Both the position numbers and the translations under genes were made by a program. Below, one piece after another: positions 17,192 through 25,904 of a stretch of 64,000 nt of DNA. The DNA is taken from contig NZ_BAUA01000008.1 in assembly GCF_000710915.1 (NCBI RefSeq), forward strand, positions 57,276-121,275. Direction: 5' to 3'. Source of the stretch: Nocardia brasiliensis IFM 10847. GTDB taxonomy: Bacteria; Actinomycetota; Actinomycetes; Mycobacteriales; Mycobacteriaceae. The stretch's first letter is position 1; each line of letters opens with the position of its first letter. Below the pieces are notes generated by a model that was not told where the DNA came from, did not search any database, and saw only the letters and a program-made list of their open reading frames with translations.

Positions 17192-18622
17192 ATGGAATAT
17201 ACCTGCCTGTCCGATTTCCCCATCCGATCGGGAAATCTCACCCTGTGGCATACGGAGGCGGAAACCGCCGAGGCCTGGGAATTGGATAATCGGCCGCTGA
17301 CGAGTCAGCACGAGAAGTATTGCGGGGAATTCGATTCGCTCGACGAACGGCCCGGTCGCGGCAAGTGGATCGGGACGATATTCGAGATGGACGCGCCGTT
17401 GGACCGGCGGGCGGTACGCGATCTCATCTGGGTCTGGCACGCCAGGCACGAGGGCCTGCGCACCACGGCGAGGGTGGCGGCGCCCGGCGCCCGGCCGCAG
17501 CGGTTCACCTGTTCGGCGTTGGGGGTCAAGGTCATTCGTGAAGTGGTCGACACGGTCTCCGACGGCGAGGAGCTCGGCCCGTACCTGTCGGCCGAGTTCG
17601 AACGGCGGCTGTCCCCGGCGGCTTGGCCGCACTGCCTGGTCGCGACCATCGAGCACCGCGACACCGACGATTTCACGGTGCTGGTCGCCGCCGACCACTC
17701 GGTCATGGACGCCTACGGACAGGCGCTGATCATCAACGAGTTCCGCGCGTTGTACCGAGCATTGCTCGACGGCTCGCGCATCGAAGCCCTCACCACGTGC
17801 GCGAGTTCCGCGGATTACGCGGTGCTCGAGCGTCAGGCCGCGGCGACGGTGACCGCGGACTGCCCGGCGACGCTGGCGTGGCGGAATTTCTTCGATTCCT
17901 GCGACGGAAAGTTCCCGAGTTTCCCGCCCTTGCCTTCGGTGGTGCACGACACGGCCCGGGAAACCGAGCAGAACAGCTTTTCTCGCTGGTTGCTCGACAA
18001 TCCCGAATCCGACCTGATCGAGGCGGCGGCGACCGCCCGCGGCTACCGGCTCACCGCCGTGATATTCGCGGCACTGGCCTATGCCTCGTATCGCGTTTCG
18101 GGCAACAGCGAATTCCGGACGATCATGCCGGTGGCCACCCGCCCGAGCGCGCAGTGGGCGGAGTCGATGGGCTGGTTCGTCAACATCGTGCCGCTCTCGA
18201 TCACGGTGGGCCCGGACCAGAGTTTCGACTCCGCACTCCACGATGCCGCGGCTGCGCTGAAGGTGGTCCGGCCGCTGACGATGGTGCCCGCCGGACCGGT
18301 CTGTGAACTGCTGGAGATCGCCGACACCCCACGCTTCGGTGTGTCGTTCGTCGACATGCGCCGGGTGCCGGGCGTCGACACGATCGGCAGCCTGCGTCAC
18401 CGCCTGCTGCGGGCCGAGTCGTACTCGCCGGACGAGGTCTATTTCTGGGTCGGGCGCACCGTGGACGGACTGAACATCTCGACGCGTTTCCCGGCCGCGT
18501 TCCCGCTCGCCGAGATGGACCGGTTCATCGGCGAATTCGTCGGCAGCTTACGCGAATTCGCCGGCGGCGCGGTCCCGGCACCCGAGGTGATCGACGCCGC
18601 GGTCGGCTGCGGGGCCGCGTGA
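17192..18622 (+). CDS. PapA-like acyltransferase (condensation-domain superfamily)
   Basis: A 476-residue stand-alone condensation-domain protein. The H-x3-D motif is seen as A-A-D-H-S-V-M-D (His169, Asp173), and R-H-E-G-L-R-T (about 85-91) matches the H-x-x-L-R-T motif of this superfamily. The overall layout resembles mycobacterial PapA enzymes, which acylate trehalose or phthiocerol. No carrier protein or adenylation domain is fused. It is the first gene of the operon; its stop overlaps the next start by 4 nt (GTGA). It probably transfers a fatty acyl group to a sugar or alcohol of the glycolipid suggested by the operon. Confidence 0.8.
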   Translation: MEYTCLSDFPIRSGNLTLWHTEAETAEAWELDNRPLTSQHEKYCGEFDSLDERPGRGKWIGTIFEMDAPLDRRAVRDLIWVWHARHEGLRTTARVAAPGARPQRFTCSALGVKVIREVVDTVSDGEELGPYLSAEFERRLSPAAWPHCLVATIEHRDTDDFTVLVAADHSVMDAYGQALIINEFRALYRALLDGSRIEALTTCASSADYAVLERQAAATVTADCPATLAWRNFFDSCDGKFPSFPPLPSVVHDTARETEQNSFSRWLLDNPESDLIEAAATARGYRLTAVIFAALAYASYRVSGNSEFRTIMPVATRPSAQWAESMGWFVNIVPLSITVGPDQSFDSALHDAAAALKVVRPLTMVPAGPVCELLEIADTPRFGVSFVDMRRVPGVDTIGSLRHRLLRAESYSPDEVYFWVGRTVDGLNISTRFPAAFPLAEMDRFIGEFVGSLREFAGGAVPAPEVIDAAVGCGAA

Positions 18623-20044
18623 TCCGCATCGGCGGCGTGGATTTCGCGCTGCGGCCGACCCGCCGCCCGATCATCGTGGCGCCCACCGCCGCGACCGCCC
18701 GAGCCGCGAAATCCGCGCCGACCTCCGCGGTGCCGCCGTCATTTTTGCAGCAGGACCACCTGGACGGTGTGCTGGGCGGCGTATCCGACGGTGTCTACCT
18801 GGGCATGGTCACGCGGACTCTCCGGTGCCTTGGACCTGGCGGCGCTCACGGTGGTGATCACCGATTTCGTGCGGGCGCACGACGGCCTGCGCACCTGGTT
18901 CGAGCCGACCGCGCTGGGCTGCGTCCGCCACATCCTCGCACCGGAGGATGTGCACTTCGGGACGCGGGAACTGGCTGGGGCCGAGGGCGATTGGGCCGTG
19001 GCGCTGACCGACTACTTCGACGCCGTGTCCTCGCCGCTGCAATGGCCGAGCGCGGCGTTCGCCGTGCTGCCGGGCGAGGACGGGTTCGAGGTGGTCTTCG
19101 CCGTCGATCACGCCTTCAGCGACGGCATGTCGCAGGCCTTGGCGGCACTCGAACTCACCGAGCGGTATCGGGCCAGGACCGCGGGCCGCGCCGCGGCCTG
19201 GCCCGGCCCGGGCGGGTCGAGCACCGACTACGCGACCGACGAACGCGCCCGCGCCTCGGACGCGCTCGCGGCGGATCTGTATCCGTACTGGCAGGACGTG
19301 CTGGCGGAGAACGACTTTCGGCTGCCGGTCTCGCCGATCGAGCGCGGCGGTCCCGCGCCGAAACGGCATCGCCGCCGGGTCGAAGGCTCGGTGCTGCTCG
19401 ACGCCGAACTGGTTCAGGCGTTCGATCAGGCGCTCGCGCGCACGGGTGCGAGCGTCGCCACGGCCATGTTCAGCGTGCTGGCGCTGGCCGATTTCGAAAC
19501 GACCGGCAGCGAGTTCTACTGGTCGCTGAACGTGCTGTCCACCCGCTTCGGTGCGCGCTTTCGCACCGCGCAGGGTTGGTTCTGCAACTTCGTCCCGGTC
19601 TCCTTCGAGTTGCCGCCGGTGCCGAGCTTCGCGGCGACGCTGCCGTTCGCGCGGGACGCGCTCGAGCGCGGCAGGCAGATGTCGCGGTTGCCCGCACACG
19701 GTGCGATCGCGCAGTTGTTCGCCCGCGGGTACGGCGCCGACCTGGTCACCCGGGAGCCGAGTTTCGTCACCCTGCTCGACCTGCGCACCGTGGACGAGGC
19801 GCTGGGCGCGGAGGCCGACACCCGCATCCTGACCGCCGACGGCACCACCTCGACGGTGTCGATCTGGTTGGGGCGCAACACCACCGAATACTTCGTCTGC
19901 ATCGGAGCGCCGGATCTGCCGGAAACCTGGGAACAGGCCGGGGAGTACGTGCAGCGGTTGCGCCGGATCCTGGTCTCGATCGCCGAGACCGGGGATTACC
20001 GCAGTGCGTGCCCGCTCGCCGCGATATCCGGCATCTGGCAGTGA
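18619..20044 (+). pseudogene. PapA-like acyltransferase with a one-base frameshift
   Basis: A second condensation-superfamily acyltransferase of about 475 residues, split over two frames. Codons from the GTG at 18619 to about 18819 encode the N-terminal part (P-T-S-A-V-P-P-S-F-L ... Y-L-G-M-V-T-R-T). The rest (S-G-A-L-D-L ... to the stop at 20044) lies one frame forward. Skipping the C at 18820 restores a continuous protein whose spacing to R-A-H-D-G-L-R-T matches the upstream paralogue exactly. The catalytic motif V-D-H-A-F-S-D-G is intact in the second part. It is either a true frameshift mutation or a sequencing error. The start is coupled to the previous gene by a GTGA overlap. Confidence 0.75.
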
Positions 20045-20075
20045 CGCGGGCACATCGATCGGAAGGAGGGCCGAG

Positions 20076-21422
20076 ATGGTCGGAGTGATCGTGCCGCACC
20101 GCATGGCGGATCTGGACTGTGCCAGCGCACGCACACAGGTGCGCTCGGACACCGTGTCGATCCACGCGATCTGGTTGTTCGACACCGCGCTCAGCGATGC
20201 GACGCTCGACCGGTTCCACCGGCTCTTGCAGCGCGGCGTGCTCGGCCGGGTCGCCGCCACACCGTTCATCGGCACTGCGGGCGACCGCTGGGTGCGCGCG
20301 CACGCGTTCGCGCCGGTGGAGCGTTATGCCGGTGCGCTGCCCAGAGAGCACGTGACCGACTGGATCGCGGAGCGGGCCCGCGGCGAGCTGGACACCTACG
20401 GCGGCCCGGCTTGGCGGCTGTCGGTGACGACCCTGGACGACGGCGGATCCGCTGTTTCCCTGCTGGTTTCGCACACCCTGACCGACGGGCTGGCACTGAT
20501 TCGGGCGCTCGAGGAAGCCGCTGCGTCCTCGCCGCGGGCGTGGTCGTTCGAAGCGGACCGGGTCGGCCGGTTCCGGCTGTTCGTCTCCGACCTGTTCGCC
20601 GCGGTACGCAGGCTGGCGGCCCTGGCGCCCGCCGTGCCCACGGTCGCGCGGTTCATCCGGGAGTCCAGGCAGCAGCCGCACCACGGGTCGGCGGCACCCC
20701 CGCCGGCGTCGCTGACCGCAACGCCGCACACCGATTTCACCTTGCCGTTCGTGCTTGCGGTGGTGCCCGCCGAGCAGTGGCGCAAACAAGCCGAGGCGCG
20801 CGGCGGAAACGACGCGTCGCTGGCGGTCGCGGTGATGGCCGAGCTGGCGACGCGGGTCGGTCGCACCGACGAACAGGGTCGGGCCCGGATCGCGATGCCG
20901 GTCAGCATCCGGCAGCCGCAGCACGACACCCGCGGAAACGCACTCGGCGCCATCGATCTCGTCGTCGACCGGACCGGCGCGAACGACGACCTCACCGAAA
21001 TCAGGGCCGAGGTCAAACGAAAGCTGCAGCGTCGAGAGTCGGATGGGCGAGCATACGACGCGCTCCTGAAACTGGCGTTGGTACTGCCGCCTTCGGTGTT
21101 CCGCAAGCTCGCGCGTGACCTGACGAAGGATCAGGTCACCACCGGCTGTTCGTATGTCACCTGCCCGGATCCGTCCGTGCGCACCGTCGCCGGCGTCCCG
21201 GCGAGCATCTTCAGCCTCGGGTTGATCACCCAGCGGCTCGAGGCGCTCGACGAGGTCCACCGGTGCGGCGGATACCTGTTCGGCGGCTTCGTCGCGTCCG
21301 ACGACGCCATCTGCCTGCGGATCCAAGGGCTGCATCCGCCGCACCCGCTCGACCGGCAACAGCTCTCGGCTGCGGTCGGATCGGTTTTGGACGGCTACGG
21401 GCTCGCCCCGGTCTTCCTGTAA
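20076..21422 (+). CDS. Condensation/WS-DGAT-like acyltransferase
   Basis: A 448-residue protein of the CoA-dependent acyltransferase (condensation) superfamily. The active-site motif is S-H-T-L-T-D-G near residue 137 (H-x3-D-G). A central basic, membrane-associated-looking stretch (about 165-215) separates the two lobes, and N-A-L-G-A-I-D-L and C-S-Y-V-T-C-P-D-P lie in the C-terminal half. It has the same length as the gene at 24557 and is clearly its paralogue. The ATG is preceded by GGAAGGAGGG. Likely a lipid O-acyltransferase in glycolipid assembly; acyl donor and acceptor unknown. Confidence 0.7.
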   Translation: MVGVIVPHRMADLDCASARTQVRSDTVSIHAIWLFDTALSDATLDRFHRLLQRGVLGRVAATPFIGTAGDRWVRAHAFAPVERYAGALPREHVTDWIAERARGELDTYGGPAWRLSVTTLDDGGSAVSLLVSHTLTDGLALIRALEEAAASSPRAWSFEADRVGRFRLFVSDLFAAVRRLAALAPAVPTVARFIRESRQQPHHGSAAPPPASLTATPHTDFTLPFVLAVVPAEQWRKQAEARGGNDASLAVAVMAELATRVGRTDEQGRARIAMPVSIRQPQHDTRGNALGAIDLVVDRTGANDDLTEIRAEVKRKLQRRESDGRAYDALLKLALVLPPSVFRKLARDLTKDQVTTGCSYVTCPDPSVRTVAGVPASIFSLGLITQRLEALDEVHRCGGYLFGGFVASDDAICLRIQGLHPPHPLDRQQLSAAVGSVLDGYGLAPVFL

Positions 21423-21452
21423 CGGGCCATGCCCAGAACATGAGGTGAGTCG

Positions 21453-22697
21453 ATGAAAGCACTGCTGGCCTTCGGCGGCAGCCGGGGTGACGCGCAGCCC
21501 GGTATCGCGTTGGCGCGCGAGCTGATCGGGCGCGGACACGACGTGCGGCTCACCGTGTCGCCCAACCTGGTCCGGCTCGCGGCCGAGAGCGGGGTGCCCG
21601 CAACGCCTTTCGGCTTGGACACCGACGAGTTGCTGCGGGCGCAGTTCGACAACGCCGGGCAGGGCGGGCCGATCGCCCGGGTGCGCGCGTTGCGGGCGGT
21701 GAACCGGCAGGGCTTCGCCGAGATGGCCGATGACCTGCTGACCGCCGCGGCCGACGTGGACGTGATCGTCGGGGCGATGGCGAATGAGGAGGTGGCGCGC
21801 GGTGTGGCCGCGCGCGCCGGGGTCCCGTTCGCGGCGGTGCACTACTTTCCGATCCGGCCCAACCGCGCGGTTCCCGTGGTGCCGAACGGGTTCGGCGCGA
21901 AGCTGCCCGGCGCACTGAATCGACGCTGCTGGTCGGCGTTGGGTGCGGCGCGGGCGTGGGCGATCGCGCCGGATGTCGAGCAGCTGTACGGCGCGACCCC
22001 GCGAGGATCGGCACTGCCCGACATCGCGATTCAGGCCTACGACGATCGCCTGTTCCCCGGTTTGCGCGACGAGTGGGGCCCCGAGCGGCCGTTCACCGGC
22101 TTCTTCACCCAACCGCCCGGCGACGCGGCCGCGGACGATCCGCATTTGGCGAATTGGCTTGCGGCCGGGCCTGCTCCGGTTTACGTGGGTTTCGGTTCGA
22201 TGCCGGTTCCGGATATCGACGCGACGATCGAACAGGTGCGGGTCGCGTGCCGCGAGGTCGGCCGCCGGTTGCTGTTCGTCTCGGGCGCCACCGCTGCCCA
22301 GAGCGAGTACTCCGCGGAGTACGCCCTGCTCCGCAGCGTCGACCATGCGACGGTGCTGCCGCGCTGCGCCGCGGTGGTGCACCACGGCGGGGCGGGCACC
22401 ACGGCGGCGGCGCTGCGGGCGGGCGTGCCCGCGGTGGTGTGCTCGTTCATGGCCGATCAGCCGTACTGGGGCCAGCGGGTGCAGGCGCTGGGCCTCGGTG
22501 TGGCATTGCCGTTTTCGCGCCTGTCCACGGCGAAGCTCGCGGCCGCGCTGGATCAGGTGACGGGTCCCGGAGTAACAGCGCGTGCCGCTCGGTTCGCCAC
22601 CGGATTTCGCGGCGCGGGTGTGCACGAGGCGGCGGATCTGCTCGAGGCGCTATCCGCTCGATCGGCAGGCGCCGCGAACGCAGGGGGACTTCGATGA
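21453..22697 (+). CDS. GT1 family glycosyltransferase
   Basis: A 414-residue two-domain GT-B glycosyltransferase of the UGT/Gtf type. The N-terminal acceptor domain starts A-F-G-G-S-R-G-D-A-Q-P, typical of actinobacterial macrolide and glycopeptidolipid glycosyltransferases. The C-terminal domain has V-G-F-G-S-M (about 245-250) and the nucleotide-sugar signature H-H-G-G-A-G-T-T (310-317), followed by D-Q-P-Y-W-G. The stop overlaps the ABC gene start by 4 nt (ATGA). It probably attaches a sugar to a lipid or hydroxylated acceptor in the same pathway as the four acyltransferases. Confidence 0.88.
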   Translation: MKALLAFGGSRGDAQPGIALARELIGRGHDVRLTVSPNLVRLAAESGVPATPFGLDTDELLRAQFDNAGQGGPIARVRALRAVNRQGFAEMADDLLTAAADVDVIVGAMANEEVARGVAARAGVPFAAVHYFPIRPNRAVPVVPNGFGAKLPGALNRRCWSALGAARAWAIAPDVEQLYGATPRGSALPDIAIQAYDDRLFPGLRDEWGPERPFTGFFTQPPGDAAADDPHLANWLAAGPAPVYVGFGSMPVPDIDATIEQVRVACREVGRRLLFVSGATAAQSEYSAEYALLRSVDHATVLPRCAAVVHHGGAGTTAAALRAGVPAVVCSFMADQPYWGQRVQALGLGVALPFSRLSTAKLAAALDQVTGPGVTARAARFATGFRGAGVHEAADLLEALSARSAGAANAGGLR

Positions 22698-23662
22698 CCG
22701 CCACCACCGATATCGCGATCGAGACACAGGGGCTCGGCAAGTCTTTCGGCGGCGTGCGCGCGGTCGACGCGATCGATCTGCGGGTGCCCAGTGGCACGGT
22801 GTTCGCGCTGCTCGGTCCCAACGGCGCGGGTAAGACGACCATCGTGCGGATGCTGGCCACCCAGCTGCGGCCCGACCGGGGCAGCGCCCGCATCTTCGGC
22901 TACGACGTGGCCACGGACGCGACCGCGGTGCGGTCCATGATCGGGCTCACCGGGCAGTACGCCTCGGTGGACGAAAGCCTTTCCGCCACAGAGAATCTCC
23001 AGATCTTCGGCCGCTTGCTCGGCCTGTCCCGGCGGGCGGCGAACGCGCGGGCCGCGGAACTGATCGACCAGTTCCAGCTGACGGCGGCGCAGAACCGGCC
23101 CGCGCGCACACTGTCCGGCGGCACCCGGCGCAGGCTGGATCTGGCTGCCTCTCTGATCATTCCGCCGCCGCTGCTGTTTCTCGACGAGCCCACCACCGGG
23201 CTCGACCCGCACACCAGGATGCGGATGTGGGACACCATCCGCGCGTTGGTCGCCGAGGGTGTGACGGTGCTGCTCACCACGCAGTACCTCGAGGAAGCCG
23301 ACATGCTGTCGGACCGGATCGCCGTCATCGACAACGGCACCGTGGTCGCCGAGGGCAGTGCCGACGATCTCAAGGCGGCCGTCGGCGAGGACGTGCTCCG
23401 GCTCGACCTGCTCGACCAAGCGGGCGTGCAGACCGCGGTCCTGATCGCGGAACGCCTGGCGGGGAACGCGGTACGGATCAGCCCGGAGGGCGCGACGATC
23501 TCGGTGCCGCTGCGCGATGTCGACACCGCGACCGTGGTGCTGACCGAATTGCGCCGCGCGGGTGTCGGTTTACGCGGCTTCGGGGTCGATCGGCCGGAAC
23601 TCAATGAAGTGTTTCTCACCTTGACCAACCGGGCGCAAGCACCGCACGGAGCGCCGGTCTGA
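22694..23662 (+). CDS. DrrA-like ABC exporter ATP-binding protein
   Basis: A 322-residue ATPase of the daunorubicin-resistance (DrrA) ABC family. Walker A is G-P-N-G-A-G-K-T-T (about 42-50), the signature L-S-G-G-T-R-R-R, Walker B L-L-F-L-D-E-P-T-T-G-L-D, and H-loop T-T-Q-Y-L-E-E-A-D. The C-terminal about 90 residues form the DrrA accessory domain (ends near V-F-L-T-L-T). In mycobacteria such exporters move complex lipids such as phthiocerol dimycocerosates. The ATG overlaps the glycosyltransferase stop, so expression is coupled. Confidence 0.92.
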   Translation: MTATTDIAIETQGLGKSFGGVRAVDAIDLRVPSGTVFALLGPNGAGKTTIVRMLATQLRPDRGSARIFGYDVATDATAVRSMIGLTGQYASVDESLSATENLQIFGRLLGLSRRAANARAAELIDQFQLTAAQNRPARTLSGGTRRRLDLAASLIIPPPLLFLDEPTTGLDPHTRMRMWDTIRALVAEGVTVLLTTQYLEEADMLSDRIAVIDNGTVVAEGSADDLKAAVGEDVLRLDLLDQAGVQTAVLIAERLAGNAVRISPEGATISVPLRDVDTATVVLTELRRAGVGLRGFGVDRPELNEVFLTLTNRAQAPHGAPV

Positions 23663-23699
23663 TGGCGCGGGCACTGGAACCTCAGGAATCGAGGATGCG

Positions 23700-24539
23700 A
23701 TGGCGGTAGTGACGGCAGGCGCGGCGGCCGACCAGGCGCGCGAGAAACCGGTGATCGATCGACGGCCGCGGGTCCGCCACCTCAGCACCCGCGCGGCGGT
23801 CTATCAGTCGCTGATCATGGCATTGCGCGGTCTGCTGATCTTCCGGCGCAGCCCGCAACTGCTGTTCGATGCGGCGCTGCTGCCCATTCTCGGACCGGTG
23901 TTGTTCGGCAACATCTTCGGCATCGCGGTGGCCGGAAGTCTGCAGGCGTACCTGCCGACCCTCATCCCCGGCGTGCTGGTGCAGATCGTGCTCACCTCCT
24001 CGGTCGCGACCGGTGTCCAGTTGTGTGAGGACATGAGTTCCGGTGTGCACGAGCGCTTTTCCGCGATGCCGCTGGCGCGGCTGGCGCCGATCATCGGTGC
24101 GCTGCTGGCCGGGATCGTCCGCTACGGCATGGCGGCGGTCATCGTGGTGCTCGTCGGGACGGTGATGGGCTACCGGCCCGAGCACCCGATCGGATGTGCG
24201 GTGGCGGTGCTGCTCGTCGTGCTGGTGACCGTGGCACTGAGCTGGATCTTCGCCTACGTGGGCGTGACCGTCGCCAGACCGACAGCGGTGCAGGGTATTT
24301 CGACGCTGATCCTGCTGGGGCTCACCTTGGTGTCCAACGCGCTGGTGCCGACGGCGGCGATGCCGGAGTGGCTGCGCCGAGTCTCGGCGGTGAACCCGGT
24401 CTCGCGGCTGGTATCGGCGGTGCGCACGCTGGCCGACACCGGCCGGTTCGGTGCCGACGCGTGGTGGTCGTTGATCGGGGCACTGATCGTGGTGGTGGTG
24501 CTCGCGCCGCTGACCTACAAAGCGCTGCGTCCACGTTGA
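23700..24539 (+). CDS. DrrB-like ABC-2 type exporter permease
   Basis: A 279-residue membrane protein with six hydrophobic segments and a hydrophilic N-terminus of about 45 residues. The ABC-2 motif near N-A-L-V-P-T-A-A-M-P-E-W-L, then V-N-P-V-S-R-L-V, is typical of DrrB permeases. It pairs with the ATPase 37 nt upstream to form an exporter. The operon content suggests the substrate is the acylated glycolipid made by the flanking enzymes. Confidence 0.92.
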   Translation: MAVVTAGAAADQAREKPVIDRRPRVRHLSTRAAVYQSLIMALRGLLIFRRSPQLLFDAALLPILGPVLFGNIFGIAVAGSLQAYLPTLIPGVLVQIVLTSSVATGVQLCEDMSSGVHERFSAMPLARLAPIIGALLAGIVRYGMAAVIVVLVGTVMGYRPEHPIGCAVAVLLVVLVTVALSWIFAYVGVTVARPTAVQGISTLILLGLTLVSNALVPTAAMPEWLRRVSAVNPVSRLVSAVRTLADTGRFGADAWWSLIGALIVVVVLAPLTYKALRPR

Positions 24540-24556
24540 TCGCGGAAGGAACACCG

Positions 24557-25903
24557 ATGCCCACACCGATGAATCGCCTCACCCCGGACGACGACCTGTT
24601 TCGCAGAGTGGACCGGCTTTTCGGCTCCGTCATCGTCAACCAGTTCGCGCTGCTGTTCGATCGACCCGTGGATCGCGCGGTGGTGCAGGCCTTCCACGCC
24701 CATCTCGCCGCCGGGTTCCTCGCACGGCGCGTGGTCACCTCGCGCATTCCGCTGGCGCGTCCCTGGTGGCAGCCGGCCCACGCCTCGATTCCGCTGGTCT
24801 GGCAGCAAGATCGGGTCGAGGACAGTTCGCTGGTCGATTGGCTGGCGGATCAGGCGGAGGTCGAGTTCGACCCGGCGACCGGCCGGCTCTGGCGGCTTTC
24901 GGTCGCGCCGTACGGCACCGGACACGTGCTGTCCCTGGTGATCTCGCATATCGCCGCGGACGGCAGCGGCGCGGTCGGCGCGATCGGGGACGCGCTCGCG
25001 CGCGTCGCCGCCGAGCTGCCGGTGAGCCGGGCGGACAGCTCGGGCGCACTGGTCGGCGATGCACCCGAAAACGGGGTGTGGCGACGCAATCTGGCCGACG
25101 CGGCAGGACAGCTGCGGGCGATCGGCACCGGAATCGTGCGCGCGTTCCGGGCACGCGGGATCACCGAGCCGCCCCGCCCGCCCCGGCCGGACGACCTCGT
25201 GGTGCCCCTGGGGGAGCGCTACCACCCGGCCGAAGTGATCCTGAATATTCCACTGGCGCAATGGGAGAAAGCTGCCGCCGCGCACGGTGGCACCGCCAAC
25301 GGGTTGATGCTCGGCGCGGCCCTCGGCGTGCTCGGGCGCAGCGGCCGGATCCGCGACGGCGACCTGGCGCGCATCGAGATCCCGCGGTCGCTGCGCGTGC
25401 CCGGCGATCCGCGCGGTAACGCGACGACCGGCATCCCGATCAGCGTGCCCTATCGCAAAGGCGAACTCGCCGATCTGGGCGCGATCCGGTCCGCGACCAA
25501 GGCCGCGATCACCGCGTATGACGATCCCGATCGGGTACCGCCGCTGCAGCACCTGCAACCGTTGCAGATGGTGATCCCGGACGCGGTGGCACGCAAACTC
25601 GCACGCACGTCCAAAGCGCCGCTGTGCCTGTGCACCAACCTGGGTGGCGCAGCGGGACCGCTGCTGAACCTGGGCGCGAACCGGGCCCGCGCGGTGTTGC
25701 TGCGACCCATGCTGAAGGAAGCCGAGACCGAGCTGTACCGGCGCACCGAGGCCGGGCTGAACATGTCCTGGTGCAGCGACGGTGACCAGGTGTTCCTCGC
25801 GGTCACCGCGGCCGACCCCGACCACTTTCCGTCCCGGGAAGTGTTGCGCGGCTTCGTCGAGGAGGAGTTCGCCGCCTGGGGCCTGCACCCGGCCTTCTGG
25901 TAG
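24557..25903 (+). CDS. Condensation/WS-DGAT-like acyltransferase, paralogue
   Basis: A 448-residue acyltransferase, equal in length and similar in layout to the gene at 20076. The active-site motif is S-H-I-A-A-D-G (H-x3-D-G) near residue 137. The middle has a hydrophilic linker rich in Pro/Arg (about 190-215), and R-G-N-A-T-T-G-I-P and L-C-T-N-L-G lie in the C-terminal lobe. Start ATG follows GGAAGGA, 17 nt behind the permease. The pair probably arose by duplication and may acylate two positions of the same acceptor. Last gene of the operon; it converges on the lipase with one base between. Confidence 0.72.
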   Translation: MPTPMNRLTPDDDLFRRVDRLFGSVIVNQFALLFDRPVDRAVVQAFHAHLAAGFLARRVVTSRIPLARPWWQPAHASIPLVWQQDRVEDSSLVDWLADQAEVEFDPATGRLWRLSVAPYGTGHVLSLVISHIAADGSGAVGAIGDALARVAAELPVSRADSSGALVGDAPENGVWRRNLADAAGQLRAIGTGIVRAFRARGITEPPRPPRPDDLVVPLGERYHPAEVILNIPLAQWEKAAAAHGGTANGLMLGAALGVLGRSGRIRDGDLARIEIPRSLRVPGDPRGNATTGIPISVPYRKGELADLGAIRSATKAAITAYDDPDRVPPLQHLQPLQMVIPDAVARKLARTSKAPLCLCTNLGGAAGPLLNLGANRARAVLLRPMLKEAETELYRRTEAGLNMSWCSDGDQVFLAVTAADPDHFPSREVLRGFVEEEFAAWGLHPAFW

Positions 25904-25904
25904 G

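Noticed and set aside
19767..22625. 952-residue minus-strand frame opposite the acyltransferase genes
   Set aside because: It is Arg/Gly/His-rich shadow sequence antisense to well-supported genes, common in high-GC DNA.
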